The position numbers and the translations under genes were made by a program. A stretch of DNA of 64,000 bases from Fomes fomentarius (Eukaryota; Basidiomycota; Agaricomycetes; Polyporales; Polyporaceae), in assembly GCA_022606135.1 (NCBI GenBank), contig JABYQN010000012.1, positions 930,001-994,000 on the forward strand. Direction: 5' to 3'. The notes beneath the pieces were generated by a model. That model had not been told where the DNA came from. It worked only from the letters and a program-made list of their open reading frames with translations, and made no database searches. Shown here piece by piece: positions 10,526-22,238 of this stretch (position 1 is the first letter of the stretch; each line of letters starts with the position of its first letter).

Positions 10526-13015
10526 AGCGTCGCTCGGAGTGGAAGGACGAACGGTCGAAGAGAGCAACGAAAAAGTTGGGTGGCGGTCAAAGAGTTGTAC
10601 TCGTAGACGCCTGTTATTAAGATTGTCTTCGGTACCTCGAGGTGGCGCTTAAGTCTATAGATAACCTCTATGCGACTCCGAGTCTATGCGAGTCGGATCT
10701 GTACTACTGACCCTTTGAGGGGGGAAGGACGGTCCTAAAACGTGCTACACTAGCCTCAAGGGCTGACTATGTATGAGATTACTTGCTGGAATTTAGAAAC
10801 TCAACTTTATAAGTTTGGAGAGTGCATTCCAAGTTCCATAGTAAATCCTACTGTGAGCCTGACGTCTGTCTACCTAGGGGGACTAGCTTGGCAGTGGCTG
10901 CATGTTAGGGCTTGTTCATGAATCCCGTCCAATTTTGGAGTCGGTATGGGACATACACGTACGGCTGATGTCGAGCCTACCATTCTCCGCCGTGAACACT
11001 CAAGTATGTGGAGCAAAGAACACCAACCTGACCTGAAGTGTCGCAGAAGCAGGGTCGAGCCGCTAGCTCACGACGCTTCTCGACGCAGCACACATAGCCC
11101 GACACATATTGCTTGCGATTCGAATTGATAACTATAATGTATGATATTGCGGATCGCGTTCAGCTGTAGCATGCATCGCATATATATCCCGACGCCCTGC
11201 GGGGCAGAACTCTTGCTCACGCATCAAACAAGGTTCACACACAGGCTATCCAGCAGCGTAGCAAGTCGGCCGATATCAGCACCGGTACTGGTTCCGTTCC
11301 AAGCCTGTTACTTAAACGATCTGAAATATCCGTGCTTATCGTAGTACTAGATCCATATATCTGAAACCCTCGGGTCAGTCAACGTAACGATCCCCGATAT
11401 CCTTACTATCAGTCCGGGACGAAGGGTTTCTCGGGAGCGGCGGGTATAGATCACGTACAAGTTACCGGCGGAGTGCGTTGCGTCCTGTCCGCAGCTAGGG
11501 CCGGGTGCTGATGAGGTGACACCCATTTGTGAACGCAAAAATGTGAATTTGGATCCTACAATAGCACGCAGGGTGTCAAATACCTGAGCCTGATCTTGGT
11601 ACGATTCAAGGAGTTCAGTGCAACGTTATTGACCTTCGTGCACTCTTTGAAGAATACAATGGCCACTGAATTATGTGTCAGATTTTGGGTCCTGCTCGAT
11701 GATAGGCTGTGCGCAAGTGCCTATTATATAAATCAAGTAGAGGGGAAGTGTTGCAAGATGCCGACCGAGATATGTGGTGGTTGCTCCGGCGTCCACATGA
11801 ATGATGATGAAGTGTTTGTCCGAGATTGCATCCGACGTAAGCCTCTGAATGCCGATCCGACGCTGCCGGACGCGGATGCGTATAACACGTGAATACGACT
11901 CACGCCAGGGTCAACGCAGAAGAATGGCGTACCTATGCCTCTGGCTAAGTCAATAAGTCTATATGCATCTCGAGTTGTAGATATACTTATTGACAATATC
12001 CGTGTCGACAAGGACACGGACAAGATGTAGACTCGACTATCAGTCGGCCCATGACGATAATAGTAGAGTCGCTACTTATAGGGCGAACCCTTCAAAGCTT
12101 CAGTCAGATTAATCATACCAGGAAGGAAGGACGAAATTGAGCAAAACATTGGAATCAGATGAAGTGTGGGGTGCCACGCAAGCTTGTCGGCTTCGGACCG
12201 CGATGAGTAACGTACTGTTCAAGTCATTCAGTCTAGGTAAGTAAGCTTACGCTCGTGCGCGGACCTAATGCCCGAGTACTATGTACAAGGACGGAAATCA
12301 AAGAGGTCCCGCTTGGTTGTGGGCCGAACTTTCAACATTTGCCCGTAGAGATGCCGAGGAACAGAGCCAATCTCGTGTTCAGACAATTGCGGTCGCGATC
12401 AGAACTAGCCTGAACCAGCTTGGCGGATGTATGAGATGGCGGTGTGGCACGTGAGCTGAGGGCTGCGGTCGCCGGCGGCGGCCGCACTGGTTGCGGGGTT
12501 GCCCTGGGTCCATTCGGTTGCAATCGCAAACGCGAGTTATGTGTGTGCGTAAAGAACTGATATAGAAGCACCCAATGTGGGTAACGGTTGGTGCACTGAA
12601 ATGATAGCTGTTGACCTGGACGGATCGCGCAGTTGGCAGCGGAATAGAAATGTAAATACGATGCATGAGGAGAAGAGGAGATGACTGATGATTATCGGGG
12701 GCGTGAGGGGCAGCTGGGAAGGTCGTGCATACATACCCGAGACATACCCACCGGTTTGCCGAGAGGTTTGAGACGACGCCGGGGAGATATTCGCGAGCGC
12801 TGACCCATGTTCTCCGAGATCCGATAGCATGAGATATGTGTTTCAGATATGGAAAACGGCCATGCAAGAGCATGCAAGTCGTTCGGGCGGGAGAGCGAGG
12901 GAGCCGCGTAAATGGGATTGGGTAAGAGCGATAGGCGCGCATATGACGCAGTGAGGAAATGGGAAACGAATCTGAGCGGCACCTTACTGTACTACAACTA
13001 CTTCATCTGATTCCG
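10526..13015. other. 2.5 kb intergenic region with short inverted repeats
   Basis: No open frame here has a recognisable domain or a credible exon structure. A perfect 10-bp inverted repeat (gtcaataagt / acttattgac) sits at 11949-11958 and 11985-11994. A frame at 11596-11892 holds several Cys residues but matches nothing I know. The region includes the promoters of the TPR-J gene and of the hypothetical gene at 13016. Confidence 0.45.
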
Positions 13016-16000
13016 ATGCTTTCCTCAATCTCGTCCTTTCTTCCTGCTGCCCTCCACATCAGCTCTGACAAGGACAAGTCTCCTCTCCTCACAGACGAAG
13101 ACAAGCAGCTCTCAGATTCTCCCATTGCCGCGAAAGACGACGAAGACATGGCTGTCGATGAGCATGGAGTGAAGAAGAAGAAAGACAGGACAAACGAGGT
13201 GTGTCTCATTCTTCCCCGCCAGCTCACCCGACTTCTCTCTATACTATTGGAATGTCTGCTCGGCCGTATGGATACGTTGTGACTCTCCATCATCTGCGTA
13301 GCGATGGTCGAAGAGCTACCACGACGGTACCCCGTCTTTTGGGTGGTGGGAACACGTTAGAACTCATGGCGTACATCGCGTTGCCTCCCTCATCATCTCT
13401 CCAGGCCGTGCATGTATCCGGCGAGTAGTACATACTGCTCTCGATTCATTCATGTGCCTCGGTCAAGTCGGGCGTCCAAGAGATCCTCCCCATTCTATGC
13501 GTCGTGCTCCTGACGATATGCAGGCACGTTTTCCATGTCATATGTGGTGTCGTACGAATTGACCACACAACGCGAAGCGTTCTTTGACTCCCAGAACCAG
13601 TGCGGCTCGCTGTGTTCTCGTCCTGAAGCCGCTGAGGTTTCAGGTGTCAGGTTCCATCGTGCTTCAGATATATTGCCCATTTGCACTCCTTGGCGTTTTT
13701 TCCGCTTCCTAGAGACGACCGGACCACAGTCTCTGTGCTCGTCCATGCACATCATGGCTTCATTGCTGTATTGACGACCCTCAGTTACTTCTCCTCTCCC
13801 ACTTCAATCCGCTCAATCAGCGCTCGGGATAGTTCTTCTGAACCCTGCTTACCGGCGGGGCCGTATCATATCGGCCAACAGCGTCCATTCATAGCCCCAT
13901 GACAGATCGCATCACAAGTGTCGCTGCTGTGCTTGCGCGCTGTTAAACCGATTTCAGCTATTCGATGCCTCTTGGCCTGGATATCACTTCGCTGTCCGCG
14001 TACACGACAAGAGGGTGGATTGCGCCGCGCAGTACTTCATGTTTCGTCGCTGGCCATACACATGCGCATAATTCATCTTCCACTGCGCGCGCAGTGGGAG
14101 TCGTCCCTTCGCGCGTGGAGCGCCTGTGCATCATCCTCAGATGTACAGAGTTGCGTTCGGTTATGATGCGCTGCATATCATGCGCAGACACAAGCAGCTG
14201 CCTTTCCCGCAGTTTTACCACGATGCGCAATCGCTGGATAGAGTCTCCGGGGAGCCGAATGGCGCGTTACAAGCCTACATAAGTACCACATCCCAGAGTG
14301 TCAAGCGGCGTGTCGATTCCGAGCTTCTCAGTCACTCATACTATACCATGTGTCCACAGTCCTTTATCGTGGTGCGGCCACCTCCCTCCAAAACGAACCA
14401 TCCCCTCAACCTCCAAGTGCAACTTGTGCCCCCAAGTAACCGTGATCAGAATCGCTCGTCGAGCGGTCGCGGTTCTCGCGACTCGTCCGTCGGCCCGGAA
14501 GTGGACGATGGCACGGCCGACATCCAACTCACGCGGACAAGCTCCAACCGTTCGGACGTCTCAATGTATTCGTCCTATTCTTCAACTTCTTTCTCATCGG
14601 TCGCTTCGACGTCTACGACATCCTCCGGCCGTCGTATGATCATCCCTCTATACAATCTCCAAGCCCACAGCGTGCTCACCAACACCATCGTCGATGCTGG
14701 AACAGACGCCAAGGTGGCGAAATTCCAGAAACGTGGCCTCGAGGTCATCGGCCTTGCTGTCCTCGAACCCGTGGAGGTGTGGGGCGAGGGCGGCAACCCC
14801 GCACCGCTCCCAGGGCACTCACCGAACCTGGCATCTGCTTCACTGTTTGACGAGAACACACCCCGCAGAAGCGCTGATTTTACACACGGCGTTCACACGC
14901 CCACTTCGTCGGCACTCTCACTTACATCAGACGAGATGACGCATACCCCCGCATCAACGACGCCTGGTCTGCTTACGCCTACCCCGGCGACGCCCGCAAC
15001 CCCCTCTACGCCGAGAAATTCGAATACCCCCGGCGCGAAGAAGTTTTTCGGTAAGCTCTTCAAACGACGCGGCGACTCTCCCGTCAATTCGCCAATATTT
15101 CCACCTTCCCCCCTTCCACCAATCAACGCCCAACCACCTTCTCCTCATCAACCAACAACGCCTCTACCTTCTGCGCCCCCCGGCGAGCGCGTATCTCGCC
15201 GGTCATCTTTGCTTTTGGGTGGCAATTTGAATTTGCCCGGGCCTACACCATCTGGATCAGAACCGCCTCCTTCTGCTCGTGACAGCGTCTTCTTGCAGCC
15301 TCCTGTTCTCGGCATTCAGCCAACGCTAAGCTCTTCGACGTATCCGCCACGCGGTCGGTCGACAAAGTATGTGTGGATAGTCCGTAAATGGCTGAAAGGC
15401 ACGCCAGATAACCTTCTGGGCGGAATGAAGGACAAATTCCAGGCGCGAAACAGCCTCTTAATTGCTCCTGCAGTCGAGAGCCTTGTCGAGGTCCGCTTCG
15501 AATGGAGCCGGAGCGGGAAGAAGCGCAGGAGTCGGAAGGAAGGAACGGTAGACGACGACCGTGTGCGCTCGAAGCGCCACAGTCTCGCAACGTCTTCCGC
15601 CGCGCAGTCCACGTCGTCCCTCCACCAGCAAGTCGTCGTGCAGGACCCGCCGATGACGAAGAAGCAGAAGCGCCAGTCCGCGTCTGCCGTCTCCCCGAGA
15701 TCGGAAAGCCGCGGACGTCGCTCGATCGACTCCCGTCGGTCAGGGTCGCCGGGCGGGGGCGCAGCGAGCGTCACAACTGCGACGTCGGACGAGGAGCACG
15801 GAAAGGGGAGCCCTACGACCACTGCGGAGGACGATGGGAACGAGAGCGACCCGGAGGACTCGGAGACTCCGTGGACGTGCACGCTCGTCCTGCGCAGACT
15901 GTCGGCGTCGCGTCTGCCTCACTCGGGAGATGCGTCTGCCCCTCCTGCAGGATCGAGCACGGTCCGCGTCAAGGTCGCGGGTGTCGTCCCGACACCTCAC

Positions 16001-16399
16001 CATCCGAAGGTTGTGGCGCTGCTCAAAGTGCCGTTCCCCCTGCCCGACATCGAGGTTGAGCATGTTAATGTGCGGAAGCGGATCATCACCCCGGCGGGTG
16101 TTGCGCGCCCTGCACCATTCGTGGACGCGCGGCCTGGCACGGCGAAAGAGAATGGGAGTGGTTCGAGCAGCGGGAAGCCTGGCGGAAGTGGGATGAAGAG
16201 CTTCTTCGGGGGCGCCAAGGAGAACCAAGGCGCCGGCCAAGGAGCGGGTCATGCTCAAGGTCCGGAGGGTCTCATCCTGACAGCGGAAGAAATCAAGGAT
16301 GTAGTCTCGAGCACCGCTCTGTGGTTGGTCGTCAGAGAAGGGTTTGGCGGGGTGGGGAAGGTGAGCCGGAAGGGTGACGGAGGATGGAGGATTCGGTGA
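13016..16399 (+). CDS. Large low-complexity hypothetical protein with one very long intron
   Basis: I do not recognise the function. Exon 1 (13016-13198) encodes MLSSISSFLPAALHISSDKD and an acidic then Lys-rich segment ending KKKKDRTNE. The main exon starts at 14360 with SFIVVRPPPSKTNHPLNLQV. Both junctions are phase 0. The protein (about 740 residues) has a conserved-looking block around MIIPLYNLQAHSVLTNTIVD and FQKRGLEVIGLAVLEPVEVW, then long Ser/Pro/Thr-rich stretches, a basic patch KKFFGKLFKRR, and a C-terminal block VPTPHHPKVVALLKVPFPLP followed by EEIKDVVSSTALWLVVREGF. No catalytic motif or membrane segment was seen. A cytosolic scaffold or regulator is conceivable but unsupported. The connecting intron is 1161 bp against 45-65 bp for most neighbours and appears to contain an insertion. 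Confidence 0.7.
13248..14344. other. Candidate insertion inside an intron, flanked by ATACTAT
   Basis: The 7-mer atactat occurs at 13241-13247 and again at 14338-14344. Removing the stretch between them would leave an intron of about 64 bp with normal ends (gtgtgtctc...tgtccacag), the usual size in this window. No terminal inverted repeats and no coding frame were recognised in the inserted DNA. The repeat may be a target-site duplication or may be chance. Confidence 0.4.
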
Positions 16400-17464
16400 A
16401 GCGATAGAGGAGCGGCGTCATGCTGTGCTTGGTTCGTCGCCTCTTTCGGTCATGGTGGTTAATCTCGCTCATCGTGTCGCCGGTTTTATAGGTTGACTCA
16501 GCCATGCTAAGAGTCCAAGATACCAAACACACACATACGACTGTCTTAGCTTTACAACGTCATTCGCGGGTATCGTTCGAAAGTTCCCTATCTATTATTC
16601 CCCGACTCCGTCATGTGGGGTTCTAACCACACCTCATCCCATACCCGACCAATCACCGTACACCTTCTTCCTCACATATCACTCAAGTTCAGTTTATCAC
16701 AATCTCAAGTGACCTCACATAAAATGGTTTATGTGTTTCTTGATCTGCTTACTTATTTCTATGCCAACCATCGTCCTGGGGCTCCTTGCTGCACGACTCA
16801 CGAATACCATCACGTCATTCCATACACACCTGCTCGTTACCACCGTTGTCGTCTATCAGTTTCATGGGTACTACCTGTCGTCAATCGTTGACTCATACCT
16901 AATGTATTTTGTACGCACACGCGTACACGGCCCTCCTTTCACGCCCTGCTGCATTTTACGTTATCTCTCCCATCATTTCCAATGCCCTATCTATCCATCC
17001 GCTTATGTCTCCACGCGTGCGCGATATTCCTACTCGTTCAACGCTTATAATGACGTATCGTTCAGTCTCCATTCGTTTTCTGCGCGTTCGTATCCGTCTT
17101 GGTCGCGCGTTGTATGCAACCGTTATATATCACGCACTCCACTTAATCGCAAAATCCACCCTGGTCCTTTATACTAATAGCGGCCCGTCACCCGCAGGAG
17201 TATACATAGCGCGTCAGCATCGATCATTGACATGGCATGCGTCGTTGTTGTGTTGTGCACAGAAACAGCAGAGTACTCGCCGTATGCTGCTCAAAATAGT
17301 GGCCCCGACTCGGAGTGCAAGGCTAATCTGGCACGAGGACGACCGCGGCGCCAGGTGTATGCGAGCACCGGCCGACTGCGGCAGTGCACATTCAAATCGA
17401 AGCAAGGCGAGTCACCCACTTGTCAGCTTCTGGCTACCCAGATGACGTCAACCGTTGCGTACTA
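16400..17464. other. Intergenic region between hypothetical gene and R1-A
   Basis: This contains the 3' flank of the hypothetical gene and about 1 kb of C/T-rich sequence with overlapping chance frames. No domain, RNA gene or repeat was recognised. Confidence 0.45.
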
Positions 17465-19130
17465 GTGTCCTTGCATTGCTCGATATGGAAGATGTCAGCC
17501 TCGGCATATGACGCCGCTCACAGTCGCTGCAGTCAGCCATCCTAGTCTCGATCCTCATCCACACGTATATAATCCCCTCTAGTGCGTCTGCCAGCCCTCC
17601 CTCACCTTGCCTTCGTACCACGACCTTCCTGGCGACCTCGACGTGCGCGCGCGCTCAAGACCCCGGAGTGAAGGCACGGTGGACCCCCAGGACGTGTAGC
17701 AACAGAGCTTTTCATCTGCTATCTCACTTGCCGTCCGTTGCTGACATCTCTTTTAACTGCCAGAGATGCCTTGCGATGTGGACGGCCCGGGCCCCGACGA
17801 TGACCTATCTCTCGTGCGCGCGCTCAAGACCAAGACCTTAGACGACATGGCGAGCAGGAGCCCCGGGTCCCTGGGGTGAGGTAGTGTATAACCGACGGGC
17901 AGCCTTTGCGGCTGACCCCGAGGATTTTTCTTGTTGTTTCTATTTCTTTTTTCTCTCGCGTCTATGTTGGTTGAAGGCTCGCTGACCTCCCTTGCACCCC
18001 GAGCAGATTTTCCGAACGCAAGTGACGGGCAGCCCTGGCGGCTGACCCCGAGCCCCGACGACGACACGACGATGCGCGCGCACGAGATCAAGACCTTGGA
18101 CGGCATGGCCAGCAGGAGCCCCGGGTCCCTGGGGTGAGGTAGTGTATAGCCAACGGGCAGCCTTTGCGGCTGACCCCGAGGATTTTTCTTGTTGTTTCTA
18201 TTTCTTTTTTCTCTAGCGTCTATGTTTGTTGAAGGCTCGCTGACCTCCCTTGCACCCCGAGCAGATCTGTCCGAACGCAAGTTACTTTGAGGTATCGTCA
18301 CGATGATGCGCGCGCACGAGATCAAGACCTTGGACGACATGGCCAGCAGGAGCCCCGGGTCCCTGGGGTGAGGTAGTGTATAACCGACGGGCAGCCCTGG
18401 CGGCTGACCCCGAGGGTAATTATTCGCGTCTCTGTTTTTTTTTTCTGCGTGTCTGTGTCATGTTGAAGGCTTGCTGAACACCCTTTCTCCCCGAGCAGAG
18501 GTGTGAATACGAATACAAGCGGCGCTCGAAGACCTCGACAGGACGACTACGACCGACTCGATTGCCAGGGGAGGGACTTGATCACCCTGTCGATCCTGGC
18601 CTGGGCGGACAGAGTAGCGCTCGAGACTTCAGCCACCTCTTGTATGCGCTCTGTCTCGCTACCGTCGGCGCTCATCCGAGTGTCGACAGCTCCTTCGGGG
18701 GCCCTCTGTCGCTAGGTGCGGCGGAGGTTAAACCCAAGAGCTCGCCTTCGGGCGGGTTCTTTTCCTCTTGTTCTTCCCCGAGCAAGACAGTCAGGCACGT
18801 TTGAAGTTGAGTTCGGAAAGCGAATGTTGCACGCACTTGATGTATCGCTCGATGAGCAGTCTGTTCATGTATCTCGGGGCTTTGTACTCATTCGATGTGT
18901 TGATGTTTTTCGGGGCTTTGTATCTTCGGATGAATGACTCGTAACTGGCGGCTTCCCAGTGTGACGTTGAGTGTTGACATCTCGAATTCGGTCTGCACCA
19001 CACCTACTAGTATTACACCATGGGTTTACTGAGAGACTCGGACCTGCCGCTGTCTCCTGATATCCAGCGTCATCATTACTGCGATGTAGAGAAGCATACA
19101 AGTTATACCCCATTTAGAACAAAGTGATAA
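17465..19130 (+). repeat. R1-A: dispersed intron-bearing locus, three cassettes
   Basis: The longest copy of a repeat found four times in the window. It starts with a promoter-like segment and then carries three copies of a ~240-bp exon-intron cassette, at about 17820, 18070 and 18310. Each cassette has an exon end reading ccccgggtccctggg, a donor gtgaggtag, a hairpin-like cagcc-n5-ggctg and an acceptor ccccgagcag. A conserved tail of about 600 bp follows, with an open frame at 18562-18804 (LDHPVDPGLGGQSSARDFSH). Compared with R1-B the second exon lacks a base (attttccg for atctgtccg), which breaks the frame. The tail type matches R1-D and differs from R1-B and R1-C. Confidence 0.8.
17566..17573 (+). 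promoter_or_regulatory. TATA box of R1-A
   Basis: The sequence tatataat lies 193 bp upstream of the first ATG (17766). The same motif at the same place occurs in R1-B, inside about 100 bp of near-identical upstream sequence, so the promoter was copied with the locus. Confidence 0.5.
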
Positions 19131-19620
19131 GTGACTGTCGTTCAGCCATTATTGCGTTTGTACGCGGCCGTCCAAGCTCAGTCCACACTGCATCAGCGTT
19201 GCACTCGTCATAATCTCTGTCACACATGTGTGCAGCAGCGTGCTTGTACCCTGTCAGCTCCAAGCCTTTCACGAGCGCATCAACCTGTTAATCGCATCAT
19301 CCCACAGCCCTCAGTCACCATCACCTCTCGTGCACCCTGCGCCGACGCCGAATCGATCCTGCAACTGAGAACAGGACCTTTCCAAAAGCATGATACAAGT
19401 CTCTTTCATCAATGCTACGTGGTGCCACTTTCCATTCGTCTCCTATTCTCCCAACCGACGTGGTCCCTAGAGCCTCAGGTCTCACAGATCAGTTCTTGGA
19501 GACCTTGATGATGACCTTTCCGACGTGCTTCTGGCTCGAGAGATAAGCATATGCCTCCTGGGCCCGCTCGAAGTCGAAGACCTTGCCAACCACGGGCTTG
19601 AGCTTCACAGCTGAGATCAG
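18940..19620. repeat. Segmental duplication, partner of 47100-47700 (inverted)
   Basis: The R1-A tail, the spacer and the 3' end of the first reductase gene reappear inverted at 47.1-47.7 kb. Shared landmarks are tgacatctcgaattcggtct, ccattattgcgtttgtacgc, the stretch around tctctgtcacacatgtgtg, and gctacgtggtgccactttcc. The two copies differ by small indels, so the duplication is not very recent. Confidence 0.75.
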
Positions 19621-20858
19621 GCGGTTCAAGTCCTCGAACCTGCAGCAGTGTCAGATTCTCGTTCACACCTGAGCAGGAGCCAGGATGGGTATACGCACTG
19701 TGAGCGCGACCCGATCAGGATGCCGCGCAGGAGGGCAGCCTTTCCGAGGACCTGGAGCGGGAGGCTGTTTACATCGGCTTGCTGTCGGCGCAGTCCAGTC
19801 AGTCGCATCCTAATCCTACATTTGCGACTGACACGCGCGCTCACCCCAGCGATGAACCCGACTAGGTGAATTGATCCGCCATACCGCACAGCGTTCAGAC
19901 TCTTCAGAAGCGTGCCTGGGCCGCCAACCTCAATAACATGGTCGACACCCCTGCCACTAGTGATCTTCAAGACCTCCTTGTCCCAGTCCGGCGTCTTCTT
20001 GTAGTTGATGACGTGCGCGGCCCCAAGCTTCTTTGCGGCCTGCAGCTTCTCGTCCGAGGACGATGTAGCGATGACAGTCGCGCCGGAGGCGACGGCGATC
20101 TGCAAACCAAAGATCGAGACACCGCCGGTGCCCTGCACAAGCACGATATCTCCGCCCTTGAGGGGCTTGGGGCCGAAAAGAGCGTTGTATGCGGTAACCG
20201 CGGCGCAGGGGAGCGTGGAGGCTTCTTCGTAGGAGAGGTGCTCTGGAATACGAACTAGGGCCTATTCGCCAAGGATCAACACACAAGAGCGGTCCAACTG
20301 CAAGCCCAGCTGAACGACCAAACTCACGTGCGCCGGGAGGACCTTGTACTCGGTGAGAACACCGTCAATGGGACCACCGAGACAAGTCTCGCCGTTGATT
20401 TCCCCAAAGAAGTCGTCGATGAAGAAGCTGGATGTGACGCGATCGCCAATCTTCCAGCCTTTGATGTCCTGACCAATTGCCACGATCTCTCCGGCCACGT
20501 CCGAGCCCGGGACAAGGTTCTCCTTCTGGCCGAACGGATAGTGCCCCGTTGCGATTTGCAGGTCACGGGACTGTATATAGGCCATAATGCGAGTGCGGCA
20601 TCAGTATCATGTTACACGTCGAGAGGCAAACAAAGGTTTCCTTACCTGGAGGGAGACAGCGTGGACCTTTAGGAGGACCTCTGTTGCTTGAAGCTTGGGG
20701 ATCGCGGCCTCCTGGAGCGTGAGGTTGTGGAAGCCATCGACCTAGTGACGAGTACAGCAGGCGATGCAATGTCCCGGTCAACAGGTTGGCGTTCATGACT
20801 GGCGACGTCTGCGTACCTTCGGAAGACGATATTCACGGGTCTTCTGCGGTACAGACAT
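19489..20858 (-). CDS. MDR-superfamily NAD(P)-dependent alcohol dehydrogenase-like reductase, copy 1
   Basis: A medium-chain dehydrogenase/reductase of the quinone-reductase-like group. The ATG at 20858 opens MSVPQKTREYRLPKV. Landmarks are NLVPGSDVAGEIVAIGQDIK, GWKIGDRVTSSFF, GVLTEYKVLPAH and the nucleotide-binding motif GTGGVSIFGLQIAVASGA, followed by LGAAHVINYKKTPDWDKEV. The catalytic-zinc ligand pattern of classical alcohol dehydrogenases is not evident, so a reductase acting on ketones, enones or quinones is more likely. The gene ends KVSKN at 19489. Several short introns interrupt it. It is a tandem duplicate of the gene at 22239. The physiological substrate cannot be read from sequence. 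Confidence 0.85.
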
Positions 20859-20952
20859 AACGGTGAAACTTGAAAAGATACGCTGAAGACGAGGGGGTTG
20901 GAAACTGATAACGAACTCAGCGACTCTCTCACTTGAGAAAATTAAGTAGACG

Positions 20953-21180
20953 TTGGAATTGACCGGTCTCGGGAAAGAACCGACGGCCGGGGTTATGTTG
21001 CAGGGCCTCTTGAGGGCTGCGTTGTCAGAAATATAGCGAGCGAACGCATGCTTTGCAACAGAGTCAGTTTTGGAATTGACCGAGTTCGGGGAAGAGCCGA
21101 CGGCCGGAGTTATGTCACACAGCTTTTGAGACCGCTGAAAGCTGCGTTATCAGAGGTTTATCAAGCGAACGCACACTTCT
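20953..21180. repeat. Imperfect ~117-bp tandem duplication upstream of reductase copy 1
   Basis: Two units begin ttggaattgacc, at 20953 and 21070. Both contain ccgacggccgg-gttatgt, then ctgcgtt-tcaga, and end in a stretch reading cgaacgca. They differ at many positions. The duplication lies immediately upstream of the reductase start at 20858 and probably falls in its promoter. Confidence 0.65.
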
Positions 21181-21300
21181 GGTGCAATTTGGCTGGCAGT
21201 GGTGGAAAGTCAAGTGTGCGCACTGAGCGAGTGCTGTTCACAGCACAGCGTGATGTAGACGTCTAATATACCATATTTAGTAGCTGAGATAATGATAAGT

Positions 21301-21700
21301 TATGGCCCTCCGGGCGGTCCTGGACACTGCAATGAGAGTAGCGGTATCGATGTCGAGTATGAGAAAATGTGATGATCAGGCGTTACTAGTAGCGCTGGGA
21401 GACGGGCTCAGCACCGTCCTGCTCGTATTCATGCGCGTGGCATGCTTGACGACCCTACACTCAACCACTTGAGATGACATACGCTCATATTCCTAATCTT
21501 CAGCCTGTGGCTATCTGACAAGTCGCTCTCCTGCAGGACAGCACTATGGCCACTGGTGCCAGGGGTACCGTGAAAAGCACATACCATATACACTCACTTG
21601 AAACACTTAACGCACCAAACTCGGTACTTTCCCACCCCAAAAGGACTCGTCTTTGATGCTTGCACGGCCTGTCCACTAGTCAGTGTCCAGGAATACGGGC
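21301..21700. repeat. Dispersed block, partner of 45828-46445
   Basis: The block starts tatggccctccgggcggtcc and later holds ggtgccaggggtaccgtgaa and ctttcccaccccaaa. All three recur in the same order and strand at 45.8-46.4 kb, with intervening sequence of a different length. It has no coding frame. It may be a non-autonomous element or a shared relic of rearrangement. Confidence 0.6.
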
Positions 21701-22238
21701 GTCTACTAGGAAGTTGCGCCGCAAAGACAAAGCGTGCTCCCTCCTCTTCCTCTCTGCGCTTGGGGAAACACCCGTAACGGGATTACTCAGGCGGGCACAC
21801 TAAAGGTTCGTTCTAGCGATTAACATAGATTGGCTCTCTTCGTGGGGTGAAGGAAGGCGGAGATATCAGTAACCTCAACAGCACGGCATATGGGATACCC
21901 CAACCAAAGGCCCGGCGAAGGGCCCTCCTAACAGGGATTCGCACTCCCGACTAGCGAAAAGAGTGGCACTTTCTGTTATATAGATCACAAACCATTGTAA
22001 CAGAAGGCGTATAGTAAGGTGAATACCTGTTTCCTGATGCCACAGCTCCATACTAAACGAAGTCAGTCCTTTGCAAGGTGAAATGCATTCACTTGCGCAC
22101 TGGCAGGGGCGATGATCCAATGATACATGTACTACATGCAAGAGAACTACGATTTACTTCTTTCTCCAGCTCGTCAAGCAGCTACTTTCCCTCGCCTAGC
22201 AGCTAATACCCCTCGCTGGCAGATAGTACAGACAGCGA

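Noticed and set aside
11596..11892. Small Cys-containing frame of 98 codons
   Set aside because: No signal peptide and no regular Cys spacing; no domain or conserved partner could be recognised.
16731..17177. Plus-strand frame of 148 codons with hydrophobic stretches
   Set aside because: It overlaps another frame of similar length, has no family match, and its composition follows the C/T-rich DNA. No exon structure or neighbour supports it.
17465..19130. R1 as a SINE, retrocopy or LTR of a retroelement
   Set aside because: Introns are kept in all copies. There is no poly(A) tail, no TG...CA ends and no reverse-transcriptase-linked sequence. Copies share flanking spacer with the reductase gene, which fits DNA-level duplication.
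21321..21688. Possible terminal inverted repeat tcctggacac / gtgtccagga of a small transposon
   Set aside because: In the partner block at 45.8 kb the apparent right end (46659) lies beyond the end of homology, and no target duplication is present. The match is probably chance.
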